Part shown: piece after piece, positions 41,806 to 50,233 of the stretch
Numbering within the stretch: the stretch's first letter is position 1
Layout: the number at the start of each line of letters is the position of its first letter
Assembly: GCA_946997535.1 (NCBI GenBank)
Contig: CAMPVQ010000003.1
Coordinates: 41,036-105,035 of the forward strand
DNA: 64,000 nucleotides
Direction: 5' to 3'
Source of the DNA: an uncultured Candidatus Saccharibacteria bacterium
GTDB lineage: Bacteria > Patescibacteriota > Saccharimonadia > Saccharimonadales > Saccharimonadaceae
Program-made: the position numbers and the translations under genes
The notes under the pieces: generated by a model
Told to the model about the DNA's origin: nothing
The model's input: the letters and a program-made list of their open reading frames with translations, nothing else
Databases searched by the model: none

Positions 41806-43230
41806 TTATTCAGACTTAGAACTATCTGGCTTAGCTGGCCGCGCAGCACGACGAGCCGCTCGCTCCGCCTGCTTACGCTCCTTCTCGCGATTAGCCTGAA
41901 TTTGCTTCTCATCGCGAAAGCTAAATTTAATCGCCGTACCCTTAAAGCCACCAAAGCTTTCGCGCCACTGAGCCTCCAGATACCGTTTGTATGACCAATG
42001 AAGATACTTCAAATTACTACCATAAATCACAAACCATGGTGGTGTCACATCCGTTTGTACCACATAGCGCAACTTTGGATGCGTGTTTTTTAGCCCAGCT
42101 GGTTGATGGTGCAAAATACATTTCTTTAGGCAATCATTAAGCTTGCTAGTTGAAATGGTCTGACGACGAGTAGCGGCGATATCAGTAATCAAATCAAACA
42201 ACTTGGTAACATTCTGCCCTGTAACGGACGAAGTAAAGATGAGCGGCGCCCATGGAGCAAAATCAAAGGTGCGTGCAATACTTGGCGCCAAGGCGTCCCT
42301 CGTATAGGCATCCTTGCCCATCACTGAGTCCCATTTGCTCACAACGATTATCAAGCCCTTGCCAGCATCAATAATTTGCCCAGCCAACTTGGCGTCCAAT
42401 GCAGTATTAAGCTCGTTAACATCCATTAACAATAAGCAAATATCCGATTCTTCAATCGCACTCACCGTTCGTAACACGCTAAATTTCTCAATACCCTGCT
42501 CAATTTTACCGTTACGGCGCACACCGGCCGTATCTAATAATTCGATCGTCTTACCATGATAGCGCACACTAGTACGATTAATGTCGCGCGTCGTACCAGC
42601 CACATTTGCCACCACAGCCTGCTGCTTACCAACCAATGTATTAAATAAATGTGATTTACCAGCATTTGGACGACCAATTAGGGCAACCTTGATTACCTCG
42701 TCTGCTTCACGCGCATGTACGTGTGGAATGTTTTGCATGATAGCATGTAGTAACTGCTCAATACCACGATTGTGCTCAGCGCTGGTTAGAATAATATCCT
42801 CTGCCTTGATGCCAAGGCGCAAATATTCCTCCACACCATAGTGCCCCTTAATATCAGTCTTATTAAGCGCCAAAATCACCGGCTTCCCCGAACGCAAAAT
42901 ATTCTTGGCGAGCGTGCGGTCGTCTTGAGTGGCCGGCTCGGTGCAGTCCTTAACAAATAAAATCGCGTCCGCCGACTGAATGGCATCGTTCACTTGGTCT
43001 TGAATTGTTGCCTCAAATTCATCCGTTGGGTCATCCTTCAAACCAGCCGTATCAATTAAAATAAACGCACCCTCTTTGTGTTCTACCCGCCGATAAACCG
43101 AGTCGCGCGTCGTACCCGCTTCGCGCGCTACGATAGCATCCATCGACCCGACCAAGCGATTAAACAGCGAAGACTTGCCGGCATTAGTGCGGCCGACGAT
43201 AGCGACGAGAGGTAGTTTGCGGTTTGACAT
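41806..43230 (-). CDS. der: Ribosome-assembly GTPase Der (EngA)
   Basis: A 474-aa double GTPase for 50S maturation. The first G domain has GRTNAGKSSLFNRL, DTAGL and NKTD; the second has GRPNAGKSHLFNTL, DTAGV and SKWD; a C-terminal KH-like domain follows (ending near residue 445), then a basic tail. A TATAAT box at 43239-43244 is 8 nt before the ATG, so the mRNA is nearly leaderless. Confidence 0.97.
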   Translation of the reverse strand: MSNRKLPLVAIVGRTNAGKSSLFNRLVGSMDAIVAREAGTTRDSVYRRVEHKEGAFILIDTAGLKDDPTDEFEATIQDQVNDAIQSADAILFVKDCTEPATQDDRTLAKNILRSGKPVILALNKTDIKGHYGVEEYLRLGIKAEDIILTSAEHNRGIEQLLHAIMQNIPHVHAREADEVIKVALIGRPNAGKSHLFNTLVGKQQAVVANVAGTTRDINRTSVRYHGKTIELLDTAGVRRNGKIEQGIEKFSVLRTVSAIEESDICLLLMDVNELNTALDAKLAGQIIDAGKGLIIVVSKWDSVMGKDAYTRDALAPSIARTFDFAPWAPLIFTSSVTGQNVTKLFDLITDIAATRRQTISTSKLNDCLKKCILHHQPAGLKNTHPKLRYVVQTDVTPPWFVIYGSNLKYLHWSYKRYLEAQWRESFGGFKGTAIKFSFRDEKQIQANREKERKQAERAARRAARPAKPDSSKSE

Positions 43231-43239
43231 ATATCAATA

Positions 43240-43510
43240 TTATACCATACATTTACCCTCCTCTATACTTTCCTGCAGCGCAATATTGTCCTCCTGCAGT
43301 GCACGAAACAGCACCAAAGAATTAATCGCGCCAAACAACAAGCTATTCTTAAACGTCTTGGGGTTGCTAAAGCTTATCCCACTTTATATCCGTCTTCAGT
43401 TCAAACCACTTAGCAATTTGCTCTACCAGCTCATTCTCGGTGTACGGGTATTTTAACTGCCCAACTACATACGATGTTAATACTAGTATAACATAATACC
43501 ACTGGTTAAA
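43240..43510 (-). pseudogene. Decayed small gene upstream of der
   Basis: On the minus strand an open stretch from 43510 to TAG at 43367-43369 reads plausibly (TSYVVGQLKYPYTENELVEQ, then IAKWFELKTDIKWDKL) but has no ATG, GTG or TTG start. In the next frame the text continues as SNPKTFKNSLLFGAINSLVL and LFRALQEDNIALQESIEEGK, ending at TAA 43240-43242. Joined by one frameshift the two parts form a protein of about 85 aa, so this appears to be a recently broken gene. The function is unknown. The der -10 box overlaps its stop codon. Confidence 0.55.
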
Positions 43511-43513
43511 CTA

Positions 43514-43540
43514 AATAGCCCCCCATGAGGAGGGGCTATT
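43514..43540 (-). terminator. Intrinsic terminator after the 102-aa membrane protein gene
   Basis: Nine-base-pair hairpin AATAGCCCC / GGGGCTATT, flanked by A and T runs. It lies 55 nt after the stop of the 102-aa gene and just before the decayed gene. Confidence 0.7.
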
Positions 43541-43595
43541 AAATTAGCAACCTTAATATTATCTAATATTTAGACACCGATACAACGCGTATATG

Positions 43596-43904
43596 TCACC
43601 CCCGTACCCTTAGCCGCTTCGCTTTCACCTTCTCTACAGGCTTAGCTTCCTCTTTCTTCGGTTCTTCCTGTTTGGTTGTTTGCGCTTCGATATTATGTGA
43701 TGGTTTATTGTTAAACATTATAACCAAGACTGTAACTAATAATGCAACCGCCATATGTAATGGTTTATTGTTAGACATTACAAATAAGACTGTATATAAC
43801 ACAGCCACCAATGCCACTAGAAAAATTACGACAATCAGAGCAACTTTTTGTTGTTTACTGCGCTGATTCCAATTACCAACGCCGGAGGAATTTTTGCTAG
43901 TCAT
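43596..43904 (-). CDS. Small two-helix membrane protein with an internal duplication
   Basis: A 102-aa protein. After a polar Asn/Gln-rich N-terminus come two membrane helices (residues about 22-43 and 51-66) and a Lys/Glu/Pro-rich C-terminal tail (EEPKKEEAKPVEKVKAKR). The loops after the helices are near-repeats (VMSNNKPLHM and IMFNNKPSHN), encoded by a 60-bp tandem duplication. AAAGGA precedes ATG 43904. The function is unknown; the tail may be cytoplasmic and bind nucleic acid or another protein. Confidence 0.65.
   Translation of the reverse strand: MTSKNSSGVGNWNQRSKQQKVALIVVIFLVALVAVLYTVLFVMSNNKPLHMAVALLVTVLVIMFNNKPSHNIEAQTTKQEEPKKEEAKPVEKVKAKRLRVRG
43694..43799 (-). repeat. 60-bp tandem duplication inside the 102-aa gene
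   Basis: Positions 43694-43739 and 43754-43799 align with a 60-bp period and few mismatches around the shared core TGGTTTATTGTTA. The period is a multiple of three, so the duplication adds 20 residues without breaking the frame. Confidence 0.75.
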
Positions 43905-43973
43905 AAGCTAATCCTTTCTTTAACGCCTACTGTATATTTATTGTGGCACATTTACACGTTTAGCGCAACTTGA

Positions 43974-44001
43974 TTGACTTTTTATTGTTATCTAATACAA
44001 T
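43974..44001 (+). promoter_or_regulatory. Promoter of the candidate sRNA
   Basis: -35 TTGACT (43974-43979), 16-nt spacer, -10 TACAAT (43996-44001) on the plus strand, with a predicted transcription start near 44008. The neighbouring protein genes are both on the minus strand. Confidence 0.55.
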
Positions 44002-44007
44002 AGAAAT

Positions 44008-44063
44008 ATAAAACGATTCATGGTTGTGGAATGCATATTCTGCAGTGGATGAATCGTTTTTTT
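44008..44063 (+). ncRNA. Candidate small RNA of about 55 nt
   Basis: The predicted transcript is a single hairpin with a perfect 11-bp lower stem AAACGATTCAT / ATGAATCGTTT (44011-44021 with 44049-44059) and a 27-nt upper part containing a TGCATATTCTGCA element, followed by seven T residues, which makes a good intrinsic terminator. A second 8-bp hairpin TTTAGTAG / CTACTAAA with downstream TTTTT lies directly behind it (44062-44091). No open frame covers this gap. Alternatively the hairpins only terminate the minus-strand gene that ends at 44092. Confidence 0.5.
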
Positions 44064-44091
44064 AGTAGTGCTAGCAGCTACTAAAGCCTTT

Positions 44092-45648
44092 TTATAAATC
44101 GTCTTTTTTAGCGTTCATAAAGCTACCCCAGCGTCGGAAGAAGGCGATGATTAGCTTCATCGGCATCTCTACAAACATATCAAGGAAGCGCGACACTAAA
44201 TTGATTTTTGCATAAGTTTCACTGAGATGACGACCAACATTAACAAATGGCATATAGACAATATCACGTACAATCGTCATCGTTGTGGTAGCCTCATCTC
44301 CAACCTCAATCTCGCGAATATTACGGCTAATCCGAAAGCCCAAGAAGCTAGCCGTGCTGATAAAGATGAAGAATATGGCCAAATGAATCCATTCAAACGC
44401 TGCATAGGTAATCAAAAGCCACGACACACCAGCAAACACGCCAATTACTACTAGATAATAGATAAAATTAAATATTTTCGAAAAATGTCGCTGCCGTAAC
44501 GACAAAAATGGCCGCTTTGGAATTGGCGTAAAGAAAATCCGCTCGATGTTCTTTGCTAGTGCCTTAGTGTTACGCACATCAGGCATAATTAACGTCGCCC
44601 GCAAGAATGCCATATATAGCGGCGGCAATAGCAAATTAACGCCAAGCGCCAGCCAAATCACCTGATGGTGCACCGCCATATCGTACGGTACCTCCATAGC
44701 AATGCCGATAATAAATTTAGTAATAATTAAGAAGATAATACTACGAATCACGCCACGATTAATATTGCTATTGACGTCAACATAAGTGTTTAGTGTGGCG
44801 GTATTAACTGCACCTAGTAGTGCTTTATCGGAGGTGAGTTTAAGTTCAAAATGTTCGTCCTTCTCGGTACAACGCCCAATAATTCGCCAAGCAGCACCGT
44901 TACGATCCACAATTCTCAATAATTTCTTGTATAAATCCGACTCAAATATCTGATCGAGCTGCTGATTAAAGTTCACCAACCCATTAATTGTTGTCGGGTT
45001 GATCCCATAGCGTAAGCCAAGATTGTATCGGATAGTGGCATTCGCTGACTTTAATAGCACCTTATTGACTGCGACATACAATGTTGCTTCATAATTCGCT
45101 GGCTTTTCCGCACCGTTCGTTAGCTTATCAATATCAATTGCCGATAAGAAATAATTATAAGCTGCATTCGCTAAGGCCTGCTCGGAACGATGGTCGCGCA
45201 AAACAGCCTCGATATTAGCAGCTAGTGGCTCCACAATCCAAGCGTCCACATGACCATTCACTTTAGCACCAATACTACGCTTCACCGCAACAGCAGATTT
45301 TATCATAGCGGTAAATTGGTCAATAGTAGACAAACTAACGCTGTCGTTTGGCAAATAGCCCGACAATGTCAATTCAATTATCAAATCTTCACCACTGCGC
45401 TTGCTCTGACGCTTCATGCCATTGAAATAACGCGAAATAAATCGCGCGATGGCGTGCATTAAAAGCAAGTTTTCTTGGGCATTCTGGCTGGCATTGCGAA
45501 TATTCTCATATATCTCACTAAAAATAGCCCCTGTCTCTTGAACGTGTAATTTATCATCGTCTTCGGACTTCGGTTTTTCAGAATTCGCTTGGTTGATTTG
45601 CGCCAGCTCATGCGCAAACGCCAAAGCCAAACTATTTGGCTGGTTCAT
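44092..45648 (-). CDS. Polytopic membrane protein, conserved CPR-type hypothetical
   Basis: A 518-aa protein. The first ~305 residues are soluble and mostly helical (including a segment DERCTEKDEHFELKL-like before the membrane part), followed by four predicted membrane helices near residues 310-332, 340-365, 400-425 and 428-448, and a basic cytoplasmic C-terminus. No catalytic motif is recognised. TATAAT at 45657-45662 is 8 nt before the ATG, with GAGGGT between, so either leaderless or weak Shine-Dalgarno initiation is possible. Confidence 0.65.
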   Translation of the reverse strand: MNQPNSLALAFAHELAQINQANSEKPKSEDDDKLHVQETGAIFSEIYENIRNASQNAQENLLLMHAIARFISRYFNGMKRQSKRSGEDLIIELTLSGYLPNDSVSLSTIDQFTAMIKSAVAVKRSIGAKVNGHVDAWIVEPLAANIEAVLRDHRSEQALANAAYNYFLSAIDIDKLTNGAEKPANYEATLYVAVNKVLLKSANATIRYNLGLRYGINPTTINGLVNFNQQLDQIFESDLYKKLLRIVDRNGAAWRIIGRCTEKDEHFELKLTSDKALLGAVNTATLNTYVDVNSNINRGVIRSIIFLIITKFIIGIAMEVPYDMAVHHQVIWLALGVNLLLPPLYMAFLRATLIMPDVRNTKALAKNIERIFFTPIPKRPFLSLRQRHFSKIFNFIYYLVVIGVFAGVSWLLITYAAFEWIHLAIFFIFISTASFLGFRISRNIREIEVGDEATTTMTIVRDIVYMPFVNVGRHLSETYAKINLVSRFLDMFVEMPMKLIIAFFRRWGSFMNAKKDDL

Positions 45649-45674
45649 ACCCTCTAATTATACAACAAATTAGA

Positions 45675-45694
45675 CCAGCTACCAATTTAGCTGG
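45675..45694 (-). terminator. Possible terminator after the 554-aa membrane protein gene
   Basis: Hairpin CCAGCTA / TAGCTGG with a 6-nt loop, followed on the minus strand by TCTAATTTG. The T run is interrupted, so efficiency is uncertain. Confidence 0.5.
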
Positions 45695-45718
45695 CCCAAT
45701 CTATAAAGCATAGTCTGC

Positions 45719-47383
45719 TTACTTTACGCTACTAGCAATTTTAGTAATCTGGTCGCTAGTCAAGAAGTCGTTTGTGTCTAGCGTATACAACACACCATCC
45801 TTTACCCATGCAGCCTTATCATTGTAACGATAAACGTTCACGTCACCAGCCTTCAAACTATCGAAGCTATCTTTACCCTTTACAGTAGCCTCGCTCTTCA
45901 ACTGTTCCTCAGTAGTCTTACTACGCTCTTGGCTCAATCGATACGACGCATTATTCTCACCGTGATAATTAATTGCCAGTTTACCGGCGCCCATTGCTAC
46001 TGAGCCGCTCACCTTGTAACCCTTAGGTGTATAAAACGTTTTAGCGTCGAGCCCAGCCTGTGAGGCTGCGATACGTAATTGCACATTAGGATACACTAGA
46101 TATCCGCCATAGCCCAACACTAAGGCAACTGCTGTTATTGCCGCAGCGATAGCTGACAGCTTAAACTTACGATGGCCGCGCTTAGTCTCCTGCTTCTTTG
46201 TGTTCTCCAACTCAGCACGCGCCATATCCATTAATGGAGCTTCACTCTTATGTTCATGCCTGGATTCGGTTTGATGTGCCTGTTGGCGATTGCGCAATTT
46301 ATCAGCATGGATTAATGCGCTGGTAATATCATCCGATACTCGTTCAACATTATTACTATGATTTCGAGCTGGGGCTGAATTGCTAACAATGTGATTAGTC
46401 TGCGACTCTCGCTTAACTACATCATTTTGAATTGGTCGTGGATAAACCGGCCGCTGAACTCCAGATAACGAACGTCCTGTATTTGGGCGAGCAAACTTAG
46501 CTGAAACATTGCTTACGACTTGGCCATTATCATTGTTGTCAGTCTGCTGACGAGCAACCTGATGCTGAGCGGCTTGTTGCAGTGCAGCACGTTGTGCTGC
46601 TGCAATTTGCGCGTTACGCTGCGCTGCTACCGCTGCCGCTCGCATAGCTGCAACCTTCATAGCTGCTTGCTGCGATGCTGTCACCGTCGAAGCGGTTGCC
46701 TGTTGTACATTATGCTGTGCATTACGCTGTTCAGCTGCCTGAGCTGCAGCAACAGCTGCTACTGTTGTCACAGCAGAACGCGCATTATGCGACTGAAATG
46801 CAGCTGATTGACGCTTGCTCAATACTGGACGCACCGGCGCCACCTTGCTATCAAACAACTTACGCATCGCCTTACTCTTATGATATTGGTCGATAGCTAT
46901 AGACTGTGTATAGGTTTTGTCTTGCGCTTCTGAGTTTGGTCTTCGAACATAACGGCGATTTAATGTTTGAGATACACCCGGCTGGCGCTTTACACTAATT
47001 GGCTGACGATTACGCAACATTGTACGAAAATCACGCTCTTGCTCAGTTACAGGTTGAATCTCTCGCGGCGCGCCACCCTGAATGTAATTATTAATCCAAT
47101 CCGGTGCTGCACAATTATGTGCTCGCTCAACTACTGTCTTGGCTGCTGCTTCAACTTCATGTTTGATACCACGCGGAGTAACTGCTTTAACCGAGTTATC
47201 TCTATTATTAGAAACAGCACCGCCCAAAATTGCACGTCGCTCGGCGTCAATCTGCGCCTTTAACCTGCTCTCTGACTGTAGAGTTTTATTAGCTTCACAA
47301 TCAGCGAAATCGTTTTTGTTGCTATTTACCGGTAATCCAGTGATTGCATCGTAAGTTTGTCCATTGATGATGACTGTACCCAT
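45719..47383 (-). CDS. Ala/Gln-rich protein with C-terminal membrane helix and DUF4367-like domain
   Basis: A 554-aa protein. Residues about 160-300 are low-complexity, rich in Ala and Gln (AAVAAAQAAEQRNAQHN, QRAALQQAAQHQVARQQ). A basic stretch leads into one membrane helix near 410-432 (LSAIAAAITAVALVLGYGGY). The last 120 residues are an exposed domain (FYTPKGYKVSGSVAMGAG ... VKDGVLYTLDTNDF) with the layout of DUF4367, often found in anti-sigma-like or envelope-sensing proteins. No sigma factor is adjacent. AAGGAGA lies upstream of ATG 47383. Confidence 0.65.
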   Translation of the reverse strand: MGTVIINGQTYDAITGLPVNSNKNDFADCEANKTLQSESRLKAQIDAERRAILGGAVSNNRDNSVKAVTPRGIKHEVEAAAKTVVERAHNCAAPDWINNYIQGGAPREIQPVTEQERDFRTMLRNRQPISVKRQPGVSQTLNRRYVRRPNSEAQDKTYTQSIAIDQYHKSKAMRKLFDSKVAPVRPVLSKRQSAAFQSHNARSAVTTVAAVAAAQAAEQRNAQHNVQQATASTVTASQQAAMKVAAMRAAAVAAQRNAQIAAAQRAALQQAAQHQVARQQTDNNDNGQVVSNVSAKFARPNTGRSLSGVQRPVYPRPIQNDVVKRESQTNHIVSNSAPARNHSNNVERVSDDITSALIHADKLRNRQQAHQTESRHEHKSEAPLMDMARAELENTKKQETKRGHRKFKLSAIAAAITAVALVLGYGGYLVYPNVQLRIAASQAGLDAKTFYTPKGYKVSGSVAMGAGKLAINYHGENNASYRLSQERSKTTEEQLKSEATVKGKDSFDSLKAGDVNVYRYNDKAAWVKDGVLYTLDTNDFLTSDQITKIASSVK

Positions 47384-47522
47384 AATTTATTTGTCTCCTT
47401 TTGTCTCCTCCTATTCCTTGTCTCTAATTATAACGGTTATGCAATCATAATGCAAGTGCTTTTTATTGATTTTTTTAAAAAACTAATATAAAATTATAAT
47501 ATCTAAAGAAGATAGATAAAAT

Positions 47523-49025
47523 ATGGAAGATAGCAAAAAACCGCGCAAAGATATCGCCCTCAGATTTTTTACCTATGGCGTTATGACAATCACTATTGTA
47601 GCTGGCGTTATTATCTGCGCCGCTCTGTCAATGGGGTATCGCTTTGATATCTGGTCAGGTAAAGTATCACAAGTTGCATTACTACAGTTTAATTCATATC
47701 CGCGCGGAGCGTCAGTTTATATTGATGGCGCTCTACAAGCGGGCACAACCCCCAATAGAGCTAACACCAGCAAACGCAGTCAGACTATCAAAATTACACT
47801 ACCAAATTATCGCACTTGGCAAAAGACACTCAGTATCGCCCCACGCACGGTCCAATGGCTCGACTACGTGCGCCTTATTCCCAACAACGTCATCACCAAA
47901 CCGATGCAGAAGCTTGGCGCCGTTGCTGATATGGCTGGTTCACCTGACCGCAAATGGCTTGCCGTACAACCGGCTAGCAACAGCTGGGAGATTAATATTC
48001 TAGATGTAGCCGATGTAGTTAAAGTAAAACAACATAATATTAAATTTGACGATTCCATCGTCACTCGCCCACAACCAAATGTCGCCGAGCAATTTCATAT
48101 CATTGAATGGGATTTTAGCTCTCAATACCTCTTAGTGCGTCACTCTTGGGAGGACAAATCAGAATATATTCTAATTGACTGTCGTAATAAGAATGATATT
48201 AAGGTATCAAATATCGACAAAGCAACGCCGCTCGCGCCACTGTCCAATGTCAGATTTGATGGCACCAGTGGCGAGACATTTTATGCCATTAGTAACGGCA
48301 AGCTGTACTCAGTCAATATTAAATCACCGAGTAGTACCATTGAGCTAGCAGACAACGTCACCTCTTACGCTATTTACGGCAATAATAAGCTAGCTATCGT
48401 CGCTAGAACAACCGACCAATCTGACCCAAATAAAGCGCACCAAACCGTTAGCCTGTTCACTGACAGCCAGCTCAAACCCGTACGCCATTATGACGACACT
48501 GTATTGACTCAAGCTATAGTAACCAGCTACAACGGACAAGACTATTTATTTGTCGCGCGCAATAACACAGTCGAGATTATTCCTCGACCGCTGGACGAAC
48601 GCCACGAAACGCCAACTTTGTCACACAACGACTCTGAAGACGAGGGTGACAAGCAATCAGCCGCTAAACCTGCTCACACTATGATTGGCGATAAAACGCT
48701 ATCTTGGATGCAGCTTAGTCCAAATGGCCGCATGGTCTACGCCGGCTATGACAAAACTGTGCTCGTATATGACACGGAAACCAAGCAAATCTATCACTTC
48801 GACCGCCAAAGCGACAGCAAGAAACTAGCCTTTCTTGATGACTATCACATCTTCGATGTCGTCAATAACAGCATTGACATTCTCGAATTCGACGGTAACA
48901 ACCGTCAAACTATCACTTCTGGGCGCCTACCAGCAACACTATCGAGTAACAATAAATATATCTTCAGCCTTGGTGGGGATGGCGATAATGTATACCTACA
49001 ACAATCTAAAATTGTTTTGGACTAA
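47523..49025 (+). CDS. Membrane-anchored PEGA-domain/beta-propeller-like protein
   Basis: A 500-aa protein with one N-terminal membrane helix (residues 14-38). A PEGA domain at about 55-105 (LLQFNSYPRGASVYIDGALQ) is followed by about 350 residues with repeated beta blades (GSPDRKWLAVQPASNSWEIN, LSPNGRMVYAGYDKTVLVYD), suggesting a seven-bladed propeller outside the cell. The function is probably protein or glycan binding at the envelope. TATAAT lies at 47495-47500. Its stop codon overlaps that of the convergent sortase gene by 3 nt. Confidence 0.8.
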   Translation: MEDSKKPRKDIALRFFTYGVMTITIVAGVIICAALSMGYRFDIWSGKVSQVALLQFNSYPRGASVYIDGALQAGTTPNRANTSKRSQTIKITLPNYRTWQKTLSIAPRTVQWLDYVRLIPNNVITKPMQKLGAVADMAGSPDRKWLAVQPASNSWEINILDVADVVKVKQHNIKFDDSIVTRPQPNVAEQFHIIEWDFSSQYLLVRHSWEDKSEYILIDCRNKNDIKVSNIDKATPLAPLSNVRFDGTSGETFYAISNGKLYSVNIKSPSSTIELADNVTSYAIYGNNKLAIVARTTDQSDPNKAHQTVSLFTDSQLKPVRHYDDTVLTQAIVTSYNGQDYLFVARNNTVEIIPRPLDERHETPTLSHNDSEDEGDKQSAAKPAHTMIGDKTLSWMQLSPNGRMVYAGYDKTVLVYDTETKQIYHFDRQSDSKKLAFLDDYHIFDVVNNSIDILEFDGNNRQTITSGRLPATLSSNNKYIFSLGGDGDNVYLQQSKIVLD

Positions 49026-50026
49026 CTAACTTGCTCAGCTATCACAAGTAAGCGCTTGGCTGTAGTTCCCGGCGGATCGCAAGTCACCAGTGTGGCGTAG
49101 GCCTTATCGGTACCTAAATTCAACTGATCCAACTGGTTTGGATTAATTACACGCTTATTGACTACTTTATAAGCGTAACGATGCCCACCGTAGTCCAAAA
49201 AGAATATATCACCAGCTACCAACTGGTTTAGCTGAACAAAGATAAACTTATAATTACCAGGAGCCAAAAAGCTAGCACTCGAATGACCAAGAATAACTGT
49301 ATTACCTTTTTGCCCCGGCAAGGACCGCGCGTTATCAGTTACTGGATAATTCACTGCGCCGTCTCGCAACGCCTGTTGGACAATCCGCTCACTCACATCA
49401 GTCAGGCCATACGTCACCGGTGCATCGACATTTAGCTTCGGAATAATCACTCGCGGCTCATTGCTGATTGGCTGGCCATAATTGCCATCACCAATTAATG
49501 TAGTGTTAGATTTACCAAGAGCTGGCTGCGTAAAGGCTAGCCACTGTGCCTGCCAGATAGCGCTAAATTGCACCATCGCCACAATTAATATAATACATAC
49601 ACCAACCACCGCCGGCCAAAACCAAATTTGCTGTCGCCAACGCGCCAACAGGTTTACTACTGGCGTAACCGCACTAGAAGCCTGCTCACGAACTTGAGAC
49701 TTTAGACGAGCTTGTAACTCGCGCTGTTCCAGCACACCGTCAGCCTCACGCTGATCTTTCACTTGGGCAAGTTGGCGCGCAAACCGTTCGCGCTGTTTAG
49801 CCAACTCGGCCATATAATAATTCTGATAGTAGCGCTGATAATACTGCTGCCACGCCTGATGATAACGCTGCTCAGCGTCCGTTATCGTCGCTGGCCGCTC
49901 CACCGACTTGTTTGTAACTAACGGATTAATTACTGTGGTATGGGTTAACGTTTTTGTACTATGTGGGCGATCCGACATAAAAACGCGTCGGATATTGTTT
50001 TTATCTACTTGTTGATCCCCACTCAT
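49022..50026 (-). CDS. Second sortase, with long cytoplasmic coiled N-terminus
   Basis: A 334-aa protein. Residues 50-118 form a Gln/Tyr/Arg-rich cytoplasmic helix (HQAWQQYYQRYYQNYY, KDQREADGVLEQRELQ), followed by a membrane helix (134-156). The external sortase domain has His248 in ILGHSS, Cys316 in LVTCDPPGT and Arg325 in KRLLVIAE. The long cytoplasmic coil is unusual for sortases. TAAAAT at 50035-50040 is 8 nt upstream of the ATG. It is not linked to the secY-adjacent sortase. Confidence 0.9.
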   Translation of the reverse strand: MSGDQQVDKNNIRRVFMSDRPHSTKTLTHTTVINPLVTNKSVERPATITDAEQRYHQAWQQYYQRYYQNYYMAELAKQRERFARQLAQVKDQREADGVLEQRELQARLKSQVREQASSAVTPVVNLLARWRQQIWFWPAVVGVCIILIVAMVQFSAIWQAQWLAFTQPALGKSNTTLIGDGNYGQPISNEPRVIIPKLNVDAPVTYGLTDVSERIVQQALRDGAVNYPVTDNARSLPGQKGNTVILGHSSASFLAPGNYKFIFVQLNQLVAGDIFFLDYGGHRYAYKVVNKRVINPNQLDQLNLGTDKAYATLVTCDPPGTTAKRLLVIAEQVS

Positions 50027-50056
50027 CTACTATCATTTTACTATGTATCTAGCACC

Positions 50057-50085
50057 TTGCCAAGAGCCATAATGTTTTGTATAAT
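50057..50085 (+). promoter_or_regulatory. Promoter of tRNA-Leu
   Basis: -35 TTGCCA (50057-50062), 17-nt spacer, -10 TATAAT (50080-50085), with the mature tRNA starting 15 nt later. Confidence 0.7.
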
Positions 50086-50099
50086 TATTTTAGTTCCGC

Positions 50100-50186
50100 G
50101 GGCGAATGGCGGAATTGGTAGACGCTGCAGACTTAAAATCTGCTGATAGTAATATCGTGAGGGTTCAAGTCCCTCTTCGCCCACCA
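50100..50186 (+). tRNA. tRNA-Leu (anticodon TAA)
   Basis: 87-nt type II tRNA with an encoded CCA end. The acceptor stem GGGCGAA/TTCGCCC is perfect; anticodon stem GCAGA/TCTGC encloses CTTAAAA (anticodon TAA); a long variable arm contains GATA/TATC; the T arm is GAGGG/CCCTC with loop TTCAAGT. It reads UUA and UUG codons. Confidence 0.95.
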
Positions 50187-50195
50187 ATAATTATT

Positions 50196-50220
50196 ACTCC
50201 CTGGTTAAACCAGGGAGTTT
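50196..50220 (+). terminator. Intrinsic terminator after tRNA-Leu
   Basis: Hairpin ACTCCCTGG / CCAGGGAGT followed by TTTTG-like T run on the plus strand, 10 nt after the tRNA. It also lies just beyond the stop of the convergent dus gene. Confidence 0.85.
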
Positions 50221-50233
50221 TGTATTATATAAT

